A DNA stretch of 64,000 nucleotides from Phycisphaerales bacterium (GCA_035627955.1 DASPKU010000015.1:186001-250000); one strand, 5' to 3'; counted from the first letter of the stretch, positions 54,637 to 63,378 are shown. Made by a program: numbers and translations. Notes: generated from the letters alone by a model not told the origin.

Positions 54637-54848
54637 TCGGCCCCTCTGCCCGACGCGCAGATAACGCCGAACGTTTCCGGACCTGAAATCGAACCTGCGC
54701 AAATGGGGGTCACTTTCCCGCGTGCAGCCGAGGCGCGGCCGATAGCAGGACCGCACCTGCGGCACGTTGGCCGCACCGGCAAGGATGCCGGGACTCACGC
54801 AAGGCGACCGGTGGAACCGGCTTCTCACGCATCCATCGGGAGTGACAC
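54637..54848. other. Structured leader of the cobalamin-fold gene
   Basis: 212 bases without a gene. It includes a CCGGT-GGA-ACCGG hairpin near 54810 and a GGCAAGGATGCC/GGGACTCACGCAAGGC segment that superficially recalls the cyclic-di-GMP-I riboswitch core, but the conserved stems cannot all be drawn. GGGAG precedes the start of the next gene. Confidence 0.35.
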
Positions 54849-55556
54849 ATGAGCCAGGAAGTGCTTGTCGAGCGTCTGTTCGAAACCCTCATCGCCGGTG
54901 ACCGTCAGGCCGCCCGGGCCCTCGTGCAGGAGACCATCAGCCAGGGCGTCTCCGCCGAGACCATCCTCGCCGACCTCTTCTGGCCGGCCCACGAAACCAT
55001 CGAGAAGCTCCACAAGTCCGACCAGATGACCGCCGTCACCTACCAGATGGCCACCCGCCTCCTTCGGATGCTGGTTGACCAGCAGGCCGCCCGCCTCAAG
55101 GTGCCCACGATCCGCGAGCGGACCGTCTTCGCGGCCTGCGGCCCCAGCCAGGGGGAGGAGCTCGCCGGCCAGATGGCCGTGGACATGCTCGAGGCGAACG
55201 GCTTCGACGTGACCTTTACCGGCGGGGGCATCCCCGCCGACGAGATCATGGCCGAGGTGCAGGCCCGCCGCCCGGACATCCTGCTGCTGTTCGCCTCCGC
55301 GGCGAGCGACCTGCCCGGCATCCGCCGCATCATCAACAACCTCCGCGAGAACGGGGCGTGCGCCAACACCCGCATCCTGGTGGGCGGCGGCGTCTTCAAC
55401 CGCGCCGACGGCCTCGCCGAGGAGATGGGCGCCGACCTCTGGGCCTACAGCCCCTCGGACGTGGTGGACCTGCTCATCAACGACCCCGTCGGGCGCGGCG
55501 AGGAGCTGCGCGAGGTTGCCTCCCCCGCCCGCAAGCGGAAGACCCGCGCCGCCTGA
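54849..55556 (+). CDS. Cobalamin-binding-fold protein lacking the axial histidine motif
   Basis: 235 residues. Helical N-terminal cap (LVERLFETLIAGDRQAARAL, DLFWPAHETIEKLHKSDQMT, ATRLLRMLVDQQAARL) and a Rossmann-like C-terminal domain (TVFAACGPSQGEELAGQMAV, MLEANGFDVTFTGGGIPADE, RPDILLLFASAASDLPGIRR, TRILVGGGVFN). This is the methionine synthase-type B12-binding module layout. The usual DxHxxG loop is replaced by PSQGEELAG, so it lacks the lower-axial His and may bind cobalamin differently or not at all. No methyltransferase or kinase domain is attached. A terminator follows. Confidence 0.8.
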   Translation: MSQEVLVERLFETLIAGDRQAARALVQETISQGVSAETILADLFWPAHETIEKLHKSDQMTAVTYQMATRLLRMLVDQQAARLKVPTIRERTVFAACGPSQGEELAGQMAVDMLEANGFDVTFTGGGIPADEIMAEVQARRPDILLLFASAASDLPGIRRIINNLRENGACANTRILVGGGVFNRADGLAEEMGADLWAYSPSDVVDLLINDPVGRGEELREVASPARKRKTRAA

Positions 55557-55581
55557 ACGTCCGATACCTGTGCCGCGATCC

Positions 55582-55604
55582 AAGGCCCCACGGGGCCTTT
55601 TTCG
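55582..55604 (+). terminator. Terminator after the cobalamin-fold gene
   Basis: AAGGCCCC-AC-GGGGCCTT followed by TTT, 25 bases past the stop. The loop closes realistically after six to seven pairs. Confidence 0.85.
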
Positions 55605-55663
55605 TTGCGCACACACCGTTTTTGTTGAAACCGGCACGGGTCCGGAGTGCAATGTACGGAGAG

Positions 55664-55683
55664 CCGCGGGTGTTCTCCCGCGG
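55664..55683 (+). promoter_or_regulatory. Leader hairpin of the second dockerin-type gene
   Basis: CCGCGGG-TGTTCT-CCCGCGG, a perfect 7-bp stem 56 bases before the start codon. A TTGAAA-17-TGCAAT promoter-like pair lies just upstream (55625-55653). Confidence 0.4.
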
Positions 55684-55739
55684 ATCTGTCTGTCCATGTA
55701 GAGGGGTGATTTCGCCCTGGAGAGGGTCGGAGGATGTCC

Positions 55740-56897
55740 ATGCGTTTGAAGGTTGCAACGGCGTTCGTGTTGTGTGCGGCAGCGGTGGCCCAGGCCTCCC
55801 CCCGTGAGAGCCTGACTTTTACCAACGTGATCAGCGATGGCCTGGAGAATGCCGCCACCAACTCGGTGATCACCCAGACCCTGGTGGGCGGCTACACGGT
55901 CAGCAAGGTCCGCGTGGTTGGCACGCTCACCTCCGTCAACCTCGCCACTTACGAGAGCGAGGCGATCTTCAAGATCACCCCTCCCGGCGGCGAACCCGTG
56001 TACGTGCAGATGTCCGGCGCCGATGACGAGTTCACGACGATCAACTTCGACGCGACGCTGTACCTGCCCGCGCCGATCGCCAACTCCACGGGCGCGTGGG
56101 AGGTCCGGTTCTTCGAGACCTACGACGACGCCGGCCAGGACGCCCGCTGGGACAATCTGACCGTCACTCTCGACGACGAGCCCGTCGGCCACATCGAGCA
56201 AGGCGACTCCGGTGACCTGCCCGCGACCGCGCAGGTGCCCGCCGGCAGCGGCACGCTGTACACCATCTTCGGCAGCATCGGCCCCGGCATCGAAGACCTG
56301 TACAAGATCCAGATCTGCGACCCCGCCAACTTCGTGGTCACCACGGTCGGCGGCACGGGCCTGGACACCCGCCTGTTCATCTTCGACACCGCCGGCAACG
56401 GCGTGCTCTATAACGACGACTACGAGGCCAGCGCCACCGAGTACTACTACCAGTCCCGCATCCACAACACCGGCGTGCTCACCGCGGGCGAGTACTACGT
56501 GGGCGTCAGCGTGTTCCAGCGCATGGCCCGCAACAGCACCGGTCAGGACATGTGGCTCAACCTCCCGTACGAGGCCGTGCGGGCGCCCGACGGCCCCGGC
56601 GCCGCCAGCCCCCTCGCGGCCTGGGGCGGCACCGCCTTTGAGACCACCGGCGAGTACGTGCTCAGCCTGACCGGCGCCTGCTTCATCCCCACCGGCCCGG
56701 TGTGCGGCCCGCAGGACTTCAACGGCGACGGCGACAGCGGCACCGACCAGGACATCGAGGCCTTCTTCGCCTGCCTCGGCGGCTCCTGCTGCGACACCTG
56801 CTACGCCGGCGGCGCCGACTTCAATGGTGACGGCGACACCGGCACCGACCAGGACATCGAGTCCTTCTTCCGCGTGCTCGGCGGCAACCCCTGCTGA
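55740..56897 (+). CDS. Exported protein with GC-type dockerin motif, paralogue of 5810-6973
   Basis: 385 residues. ATG 55740 is 6 bases after GGAGG; ATG 55734 is less well placed. Signal peptide MRLKVATAFVLCAAAVAQAS. It aligns along its whole length with the protein at 5810: same SPRESLTFTN start, WEVRFFETYDDAGQDARWDN, GHIEQGDSG, DTRLFIFDTAGNGVLYNDDY, EYYVGVSVFQRMA and two C-terminal DFNGDGDSGTDQDIEAFF/ DFNGDGDTGTDQDIESFF loops with Cys pairs. The calcium-binding loops and paired cysteines suggest a stable extracellular tail. Function and partner unknown. Confidence 0.87.
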   Translation: MRLKVATAFVLCAAAVAQASPRESLTFTNVISDGLENAATNSVITQTLVGGYTVSKVRVVGTLTSVNLATYESEAIFKITPPGGEPVYVQMSGADDEFTTINFDATLYLPAPIANSTGAWEVRFFETYDDAGQDARWDNLTVTLDDEPVGHIEQGDSGDLPATAQVPAGSGTLYTIFGSIGPGIEDLYKIQICDPANFVVTTVGGTGLDTRLFIFDTAGNGVLYNDDYEASATEYYYQSRIHNTGVLTAGEYYVGVSVFQRMARNSTGQDMWLNLPYEAVRAPDGPGAASPLAAWGGTAFETTGEYVLSLTGACFIPTGPVCGPQDFNGDGDSGTDQDIEAFFACLGGSCCDTCYAGGADFNGDGDTGTDQDIESFFRVLGGNPC

Positions 56898-56928
56898 GTT
56901 GACCTGACAGCCAGCTCCAAAAACCACA

Positions 56929-56962
56929 GAACCCAGGGACCGCGGTCCCTGGGTTCTTTCTT
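56929..56962 (+). terminator. Terminator after the second dockerin-type gene
   Basis: AGAACCCAGGGAC-CGCG-GTCCCTGGGTTCT, a perfect 13-bp stem, then TTCTTTT. It also lies just downstream of the leftward tRNA-Cys. Confidence 0.92.
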
Positions 56963-56968
56963 TTCAAA

Positions 56969-57049
56969 GGCCGGGGTGGGATTCGAACCCACGAAGCTTG
57001 CGCAACGGATTTGCAATCCGTCCCATTTGACCACTCTGGCACCCGGCCG
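56969..57049 (-). tRNA. tRNA-Cys (anticodon GCA)
   Basis: Acceptor GGCCGGG (57043-57049) pairs with CCCGGCC (56970-56976), and the discriminator is U, as expected for Cys. The anticodon arm is ACGGA-TTGCAAA-TCCGT with GCA at the centre, the T arm GTGGG-TTCGAAT-CCCAC. CCA is not encoded. The variable region of about 12 bases (TGCGCAAGCTTC) is longer than in ordinary tRNA-Cys. Confidence 0.95.
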
Positions 57050-57190
57050 GGCGGCGGGCCCGACCGGCCCGCAGGGCGAAGAATAGGGGTGCAGGCGCTG
57101 GTTGGCGAGTTTCGCCGCCCGCCGAACCCGGGTACGGTGTGCGGGTGCGGGGTCTTGGTCGCTCATGCGACCCCTGAACGGAGTGGCTCG

Positions 57191-58186
57191 ATGCGGGCAG
57201 GATGCGTGATGGCGGCGGCAGGACTCCTCGTCATTCTCTCCGCGCCAGTGCTCGCGCAGGCCACCGGCGAGCCGGCGGCGCGCGAGCCGCTGCCCATCAT
57301 CGAACGGGGCAACGAGCCCGTTGAGCCGATCAAGCCCGTCCCCGCACAGCGCAGCGTGCCGACGGTCCGCACGCCGGACGCAAAGGACCTCCCCAACGGC
57401 GCCGCCGCGCTCCCCGCCGGAGCAAAGCTCGCCGAGGGCACCTTCCTCCCCTCCCGCCGCGGCCGCCTCCTCAGAGCCCGCACCGGCGATGTGATCTTTG
57501 TGCCCGCCAAAGGCGAGCAGGAACGCGACCTCCCCGCCCTGGTGCTGATGCCCAGCGAAAGGCTCACGCAAATCGAGAGCGCCATGGCCACCGAGGGCTT
57601 CAAGGGTGACGCCAACGTCGGCGGGCAGGTCTTCGTTTACCGTGGGCGCGAGTATCTGCTGCCCTCGACCTTCGCCATCGCCGCGTCCGAGGAACCAAAG
57701 CCGACCGCTCCGCCCGAGGCCAAGAAGACCGCGCCCGCACCCGCGCCCGTTGACGACACCGACCCCCGCGCCGAGGACCTCATCCGCGAGCTCGAATCAC
57801 AGCGCTCCAGCTCCCGCGCCCTCGAGCCCAACCCCACGCCGCAGCCGACCACCGAAGCTGCCCCGCAGCAGGCCGCGCCTGAAACCAGGCCCGTCCTCGC
57901 CGAGGGCACCGTCATGACCTTCCGGCGCGGCCGCCTCATCCGCCTGCCCGGCGCCGGCGGCCGCATCGCCTTCGCGCTCGACAACGACCCCAACAGCCCC
58001 GCTCCCGCGCCCATGGTCATCCAGGCGTGCAGCCAGCTCGAGCGCATGGAGTCGCTGGTGGCCGCGCATGCCGACTCCCTCGCCGTCAAGGTCAGCGGGC
58101 GGGTGCTGACGCACGCGGGCAAGAACTACCTGCTACCGACGATGGTGCAGGCCACCCGCGGCGGCGAAGTCATACCGATGCAGTGA
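57191..58186 (+). CDS. Exported protein with an internal duplication
   Basis: 331 residues from ATG 57191. Signal peptide CVMAAAGLLVILSAPVLAQA. Two similar halves: residues 76-160 (LAEGTFLPSRRGRLLRARTG, VLMPSERLTQIESAM, GGQVFVYRGREYLLPSTF) and 232-323 (LAEGTVMTFRRGRLIRLPGA, VIQACSQLERMESLV, SGRVLTHAGKNYLLPTMV). A Pro/Ala/Thr-rich linker (165-230) joins them. No family recognised. Probably periplasmic; the repeated RRGRL and YLLP motifs may mark a small binding module. Confidence 0.75.
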   Translation: MRAGCVMAAAGLLVILSAPVLAQATGEPAAREPLPIIERGNEPVEPIKPVPAQRSVPTVRTPDAKDLPNGAAALPAGAKLAEGTFLPSRRGRLLRARTGDVIFVPAKGEQERDLPALVLMPSERLTQIESAMATEGFKGDANVGGQVFVYRGREYLLPSTFAIAASEEPKPTAPPEAKKTAPAPAPVDDTDPRAEDLIRELESQRSSSRALEPNPTPQPTTEAAPQQAAPETRPVLAEGTVMTFRRGRLIRLPGAGGRIAFALDNDPNSPAPAPMVIQACSQLERMESLVAAHADSLAVKVSGRVLTHAGKNYLLPTMVQATRGGEVIPMQ

Positions 58187-58209
58187 GCCGGGGTTCTGCG
58201 AAGACGAAA

Positions 58210-58233
58210 CACGACCGTCAGAGCACGGTCGTG
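58210..58233. terminator. Hairpin between convergent genes
   Basis: CACGACCGT-CAGAGC-ACGGTCGTG, a perfect 9-bp stem in the 69-base gap before nuoH. No T-run on either side, so termination is tentative. Confidence 0.5.
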
Positions 58234-58255
58234 GCAGGTTCGAATCATCAACAAC

Positions 58256-59587
58256 TCAGCCCGCGTGCTCCTGCAGCGCGGCCGGCTCCGTCGGGGCCGT
58301 GCTCACGCGCTCACCGGGCATGGGGCTGAACCGTGAGCCGTACAGCGGGATCTTGCGGTTCGCCGGCCCCCGCGAGAACAGCGGCGCCGCCGCCAGCACC
58401 AGGACGATGATCCCAACGTTCGCCAGCAGCATCGCCACCGTGCTCGTGTAGCCCAGGTAGACCAGCACGCTGATCGCCACCACCAGCGCCAGCGCGGTGG
58501 GGATCACCAGCTGCCACGCCATCGTCATGATCTGGTCGTACCGCAGGCGGGGGATCGTCCAGCGGATCAGCATCATGAACGCGATCAGCAGGATCACCTT
58601 CCCGAAGAACACCAGGAACTTGACCAGCGCCGGCCCGAAGCCCACCACCGCGTCCGGGCTCGTCCACCCGCCGTCCCACAGCCCGCCCCACGGCGAAAGC
58701 TGGTACCCGCCCAGGAACAGCATCGCGAAGAACGCCGAGCTCGTCACCATGTGCGAGTACTCGGCCAGGAAGAACAGCGCAAACCGCATCGCGCTGTACT
58801 CGGTGTGGTAGCCGCCGACGAGCTCCTGCTCCGCCTCGGCGTTGTCGAAGGGCGCCCGGTTCGCTTCCGCCAGGATCGCGATGAAGAACAGCAGCGCTCC
58901 GAGCGGCTGGCTGAAGATCAGCCAACCATGCGTCGCCTGGTGCCGCAGGATCGTCTCGGGGTACACCGAGCCCACCAGCAGCAGCGTCGCGAGCAGGGCC
59001 AGCCCGAGCGGGATCTCGTAGGAGATCATCTGGGCCGTGGCACGCAGGCCGCCCAGGAACGAGTACTTGTTGTTGCTCGCCCACCCGCCAAGCGCCACGC
59101 CGTACACCCCCAGCGACGCGACCGCGAGCAGGTACACGATGCCGATGTTGATGTTCGCGCCCGACACCTGCACCAGCCCGCCGGGGATCGTCATGTTGAT
59201 CAGCGGAATCGTGAAGTCCCCCACCATCCACGACCCGCCCCACGGGATGATGATGAACCCGATCAGCGCCGGCACGATGATGATGCCCGGGGCCAGCGTG
59301 AACATCACCTTGTCCACGCGGTTGGGCGTGTAGTCCTCCTTAAGGATGAACTTGAGCCCGTCCGCCAGCGACTGCCCCAGCCCCAGCGCCCCCTTCAGCT
59401 TCCCCAGCTGCGGGATGCCGAAGTCGAACCCCACGCGGTTGGGCCCGATGCGGTCCTGGATGTAGGCGGAGATCTTCCGCTCGAGGTAGATGAGGTAGGC
59501 GCAGGTCACCAGGATCACGTGGACCACGATGATGTTGGTGACAACGGAAACGATGAGCTGCGCCGTGAGCCAGCTGGGGGCTTGCAT
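58256..59587 (-). CDS. nuoH: NADH-quinone oxidoreductase subunit H
   Basis: 443 residues, the membrane subunit of complex I that forms the quinone channel. Hallmarks: YLERKISAYIQDRIGPNRVG (near residue 35), GLGQSLADGLKFILKED, GWASNNKYSFLGGLRATAQM, ISYEIPLGLAL, EANRAPFDNAEAEQELVGGY with HTEYSAMRFALFFLAEY, and IRWTIPRLRYDQIMTMAW. Eight or nine membrane helices; the C-terminal 40 residues (RKIPLYGSRFSPMPGERVST) are extra. No other nuo gene is adjacent on either side. Confidence 0.95.
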   Translation of the reverse strand: MQAPSWLTAQLIVSVVTNIIVVHVILVTCAYLIYLERKISAYIQDRIGPNRVGFDFGIPQLGKLKGALGLGQSLADGLKFILKEDYTPNRVDKVMFTLAPGIIIVPALIGFIIIPWGGSWMVGDFTIPLINMTIPGGLVQVSGANINIGIVYLLAVASLGVYGVALGGWASNNKYSFLGGLRATAQMISYEIPLGLALLATLLLVGSVYPETILRHQATHGWLIFSQPLGALLFFIAILAEANRAPFDNAEAEQELVGGYHTEYSAMRFALFFLAEYSHMVTSSAFFAMLFLGGYQLSPWGGLWDGGWTSPDAVVGFGPALVKFLVFFGKVILLIAFMMLIRWTIPRLRYDQIMTMAWQLVIPTALALVVAISVLVYLGYTSTVAMLLANVGIIVLVLAAAPLFSRGPANRKIPLYGSRFSPMPGERVSTAPTEPAALQEHAG

Positions 59588-59747
59588 AGGGCGGAACTGT
59601 ATCGGGGCGGGGGGGTTCTGTCACCCTTGGGAAACCCCACCGCGGAGCAACGCGGAGGGGGCCGAGTTCCGCGGCATGCGACGTGGGGAAAGCAGGCCTG
59701 AACCCGAAGGGCGCGAAGGGGAGCGAGGGTGCGAAGAGAGAGACGGG
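59588..59747. other. Gap upstream of nuoH
   Basis: 160 bases with no gene. It holds a half-copy of a family 1-like motif (ACCGCGGAGCAACGCGGAGG near 59638-59657) and GAAGGGCGCGAAGGGGAGCG. Expected to contain the nuoH promoter, but none was recognised. Confidence 0.35.
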
Positions 59748-61808
59748 TCAGGACTTCCTGGCGTTTGGCCGCGCCCGCTTGGCCAGCTTCTTGATCGCCA
59801 TCTTGGCGAGCAGGCTGCCGCCGAGCTCATCCGCCATCTGAATCTTCTGGTGCGTCGTGGGCGGGTGGGCCTGCGGAGCCGCCGCCGCCCTCGCGTGCAT
59901 CAGCCCCGCGAGGTGCGCCAGACGCTCGCCGAAGGGCTCCCCGAACCGCATGATGAGGGCCTGGAGTTCCGCCGGGTTCGCCGGCGCCGCCTGCTCCTGA
60001 ACTTGCAGCAGCGCCTCCGGCAGCAGCGTGCCGTGCCCATGCCGCCCAACCGCCGACCACACCAGCCCCGTGTGCCCCAGCGCCCCAAGGCTCGAGTCCA
60101 GCAGCTCGCCCAGCAGCACCCCCGGCTCGGTCCGCACAAGCACCCGCGCCACCGACTCCCCATGCTCGAAGGGGTGGAGCTCGGGCGCGGTGTCCGTCGT
60201 CAGCGGCCTCACCGCGCCGCCGCTGCTCAGCCACGTGCCGGCGAACGCCGCGCCCGAGCGCGACAGCGCCCGCACGCACCGCTCCAGCCACTCGGGCGCC
60301 GGCTCATCGCCCGCCTGCAGCACCGCCAGCGCCGACGCCGTCACCGCATCCGACGGATCAACCGCCTCACCCGCCGCGTCCGTGATCGTCCACGCCCGCC
60401 CCAGCCACCGCACAACCCCCACCGCGCCGACCGCATCAGCCTCCGCCGGCGAGAAGCACAGCACCCGCCCCGGCTGCGCCGTCTGCGCCCTCAGCGCCGG
60501 CAGCACGGGCCACGCCCCCCGCGCCGAGCCATCCCCCAGCACCACCACCAGCGGCTCGACCTCACACCGACGCGTCCCCAACGGCCGCAGCGCCCGCGGC
60601 GAGTCATAAAACCCGCCGATCCCCTCCTCCGCCACCGCGTACGGCCTGCACAGCCCCTCCCGCAGCACCCCATCATCGATCAGCCGCGCCATCGCCTCCA
60701 CCAGCCCCCGCGTCGTGCCGTCGTACACCAGCGCGTTCTTCCCGTGCGTGAAGAAGTCCCCGAACGCCGGCAGGTCGTTGATGACCACCGGCACACCCGC
60801 GTCGTACACCTCGTGCAGCGCGTAGCAGAACGATTCGACACGATTCGGAAACACCGCGAACAGCGCATCATTCAGCCGCTCGGCAATCTCCGCATGCGGC
60901 AGCTGCCCCAGAAAGTTGAACCGCCCCCGCAGCCCCGCCGGTATCAGCGTCCGCAGGTACGCCGTGTAGCTCCCGGGCACGCTCTGGCCGACGCTGTCGT
61001 ACCCGATCAGATCAACCGTGAACTGGAGGCCCGGCCGCTGCTTCATCAGCATCACGCACGCGTTCACCAGCTGGTCCACACCCTTGAGGTGGAACATCCG
61101 CCCGATGAACGCGATCGAGAACGCCCCGTCCCCCCCACTCACGCTCGGCCTCCGCGTCACCCGCGGGAAAGCCTGCTTCGGCGGGCTGCTCACGACCACC
61201 CGCTCTGGTTCGATGCCGTAGTGCTCCCGGTAATACCGCTCGTAGTACGTGCGGCTGGGCGCCAGCACCGCCTCCGCCAGCGCCAGCCCCCGCCGCTCCA
61301 GGCCGTGCATCAGGTACCGGTCGCGGTCGCGCACCGCCCCCTGCCCGTCCCGATCCAGCACCTCCAGCGAACCGTGCAGACGAGCCCCCAGCACCGGCCC
61401 AGGCCCGCCCGCCTCCGGCGCGTACAACCGGTTCACCAGCGCGTAGTACCCGGCCCCGCAGTACTCAAACAGCTCGACGAAGTCGACCCGCTCCCGCTCC
61501 AGCAGCCGCGCGATCGCCCAGGCGAACTGGTAGCTCTTCCACTGGAACACGCACTCGAACGCGCCCTGCCTGAGCGGGATCTCCGCGCACAGCTCCTCCA
61601 CGCGGTACGCCCGCACGCGCTCCGGGTGCGGGAACCGCCCCACGTGCTCGCTCAGCAGCCGCGCGAACGCGTCCGCCGGAACGTCAAGCAGGAACACGAC
61701 CTCGTGATCGGCCCGCAGCAGCGCCTCCGCCGCGTGGTGGATGAGCACGCCAGCCCCGCCGATGGTCGTGGGGTGCAGCTCGTAGGAAACGAAGCACGTG
61801 GTCGGCAC
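59748..61808 (-). CDS. Glycosyltransferase, GT4-like, with C-terminal extension
   Basis: 686 residues from GTG 61808, placed because it follows the upstream stop (61810) directly. N-terminal GT-B domain (CFVSYELHPTTIGGAGVLIH, the glycine loop of GT4 enzymes), then VLAPSRTYYERYYREHYGIE, AFSIAFIGRMFHLKGVDQLV, FNFLGQLPHAEIAERLNDAL, AVFPNRVESFCYALHEVYDA (E-x7-E sugar-nucleotide site). Residues 420-686 look like a second domain of unknown type with a basic tail. Likely adds sugars to a surface polymer or glycoprotein; the donor is unknown. Confidence 0.82.
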   Translation of the reverse strand: MPTTCFVSYELHPTTIGGAGVLIHHAAEALLRADHEVVFLLDVPADAFARLLSEHVGRFPHPERVRAYRVEELCAEIPLRQGAFECVFQWKSYQFAWAIARLLERERVDFVELFEYCGAGYYALVNRLYAPEAGGPGPVLGARLHGSLEVLDRDGQGAVRDRDRYLMHGLERRGLALAEAVLAPSRTYYERYYREHYGIEPERVVVSSPPKQAFPRVTRRPSVSGGDGAFSIAFIGRMFHLKGVDQLVNACVMLMKQRPGLQFTVDLIGYDSVGQSVPGSYTAYLRTLIPAGLRGRFNFLGQLPHAEIAERLNDALFAVFPNRVESFCYALHEVYDAGVPVVINDLPAFGDFFTHGKNALVYDGTTRGLVEAMARLIDDGVLREGLCRPYAVAEEGIGGFYDSPRALRPLGTRRCEVEPLVVVLGDGSARGAWPVLPALRAQTAQPGRVLCFSPAEADAVGAVGVVRWLGRAWTITDAAGEAVDPSDAVTASALAVLQAGDEPAPEWLERCVRALSRSGAAFAGTWLSSGGAVRPLTTDTAPELHPFEHGESVARVLVRTEPGVLLGELLDSSLGALGHTGLVWSAVGRHGHGTLLPEALLQVQEQAAPANPAELQALIMRFGEPFGERLAHLAGLMHARAAAAPQAHPPTTHQKIQMADELGGSLLAKMAIKKLAKRARPNARKS

Positions 61809-61809
61809 G

Positions 61810-63330
61810 CTACGCGGGTTCCCCACGCAGGAAACGCCGCACAAGCTCCTGCGCGTGGGCATTGTACTGCGGCGCATGCCGCGCCCACTCTGCAATGATC
61901 GCCTCCCGCTCCTCGATCGCGCGCACCGCGTACCGCGCGATCACCTCGGGCCGGTCCGGGTACGGCACCACCAGCCGCTCGTGCAGGAACGCGTTGTCCT
62001 CGAACAGGTGGCAGCAGGGCCCGATCAGGCACGGCACCCCCAGCTGCATCGACTCCAGCGGCAGCATCGGGCTGCACTCCGCGCTCGTCACGTACAGGCT
62101 CACGTGCGTCTGGCGGATCCGCTGCTCCAGCTCCGCCTTGGGGATCGTTGTCTCGCTGCAGAACCCGCGGCTCAGCCGCAGCTGCTTCGCCAGCTCGTCG
62201 CACTGCTTGCCCAGCCCCGCGCTGTGCAGCACCGCCCCGGGGATAACCGCCGCCGCGGCCAGAATCGGGTTCGCGCTCTTGTTCGTCACCCCCGAGAACC
62301 ACACGCCCACGTGCCGGCCATCACCCTCAACACGCGGCGGCGGCAGCACCTCCCCAGGCACATAGTTCACCAGGTGCCGCGACGGGATGCCCGCCGCCCG
62401 CAGCACCTCCTCCGCCCCCTTCTTCACCGTCACGAACTCGCGGATCAGCCCCTCCCTCGCGGCGTCCGCCCACATCGTGAAGATCGAGTACGTGTACCGG
62501 TCGCTCAGCTGCGTGAAGTTGCCGTGGAACACCAGGTCAAACCGCAGCGACTCATCCCGCCGCCGCAGCGCCTGCATGAGACGGAAGTGCGCCTCGTCGC
62601 CACCCGAGAAGATCACGTGCCGCGCCCCCGCCTCCAGCAGCGTCTCCGCGTGCCGCTCCAGGTCCTCATCCCTCAGATCGCTGGGCCACTCATCCGGCGT
62701 GTTGGGCACCGGGTAGCACCGCTCGAACAGCGTGCGCGTCGAGTGCGAAACCCCCAGCCACCGCGGCGTGTGCACCGCCACCACCGTCTGCTTCAGCCGG
62801 CGCGTCTCCTCCATGAACGCCTTCTGGAACTCCGTCGCCGGCGGGATCGGCCTCGTCCGCGCGCCCTCGTGCATCGGCGTCCGCGCCGGCAGGATGGTGC
62901 ACACCCCCTCGCCGGGCGGCAGGTCGATCATCTCCTCGCGCCCGTTCAGGCTCACCCGCAGACGCGCCGGGTTGCAGTTGTGCCGGATGATCACCGCGGG
63001 CTCGCCCGACACCTGCGCCCTGAGCGTCGCCCCCGCGGGCAGCCGCAGCACCTTCCCGTACGCCCCGCCGTGGCAGTCGTGCAGCCGCCCCTCGGGCGCA
63101 TCGATCACCAGCCACGGCAGCGAGGGCTCGTGCGGGCGCGAGTGGATCGACTGGATCGTGACCTCGCCCTGCGCCCCCTCCACCCGCAGCGTCAGGCGGT
63201 TCTTCGACCCGTGCTTTAGCCAGCTCGCCAGCGACAGCAGCCCCGTGCGGCGCGCGAGCATGCCCAGCCTGAACTCCGATGAGCGGCCCAGCGTTTCCAG
63301 CCCGAACTTTGATTCTGCAAGGCGGTCCAA
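61810..63330 (-). CDS. Glycosyltransferase-like protein with shared beta domain
   Basis: 506 residues. N-terminal domain (residues 45-150: LTLRVEGAQGEVTIQSI, PSLPWLVIDAPEGRLH, RLRVSLNGREEMIDLPPGEG, ILPARTPMHEG) resembles the one in the next gene to the right. The C-terminal half has a GT-B look: TVVAVHTPRWLGVSHSTRTL, VGVWFSGVTNKSANPILAAA, and CSPMLPLESMQLGVPCLIGP with E at the donor-site position. Stop is one base before the start of the downstream glycosyltransferase. Probably works with it on the same glycan. Confidence 0.72.
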   Translation of the reverse strand: MDRLAESKFGLETLGRSSEFRLGMLARRTGLLSLASWLKHGSKNRLTLRVEGAQGEVTIQSIHSRPHEPSLPWLVIDAPEGRLHDCHGGAYGKVLRLPAGATLRAQVSGEPAVIIRHNCNPARLRVSLNGREEMIDLPPGEGVCTILPARTPMHEGARTRPIPPATEFQKAFMEETRRLKQTVVAVHTPRWLGVSHSTRTLFERCYPVPNTPDEWPSDLRDEDLERHAETLLEAGARHVIFSGGDEAHFRLMQALRRRDESLRFDLVFHGNFTQLSDRYTYSIFTMWADAAREGLIREFVTVKKGAEEVLRAAGIPSRHLVNYVPGEVLPPPRVEGDGRHVGVWFSGVTNKSANPILAAAAVIPGAVLHSAGLGKQCDELAKQLRLSRGFCSETTIPKAELEQRIRQTHVSLYVTSAECSPMLPLESMQLGVPCLIGPCCHLFEDNAFLHERLVVPYPDRPEVIARYAVRAIEEREAIIAEWARHAPQYNAHAQELVRRFLRGEPA

Positions 63331-63378
63331 ACAGTCACCCCAGTTCGCACGCGGCCACGTCCTGCGCCGCGCTAGACC

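Noticed and set aside
54780-54830. Cyclic-di-GMP-I riboswitch upstream of the B12-fold gene
   Set aside because: Only short core-like stretches (GGCAAGG, GGGAC...GCAAGGC) match; the P2/P3 stems and tetraloop-receptor cannot be laid out. Kept only as a low-interest finding.
58225-58250. GGTTCGAATC motif resembling a tRNA T-loop
   Set aside because: No matching T stem, anticodon arm or acceptor stem can be formed around it; it lies next to a simple hairpin in an intergenic gap.
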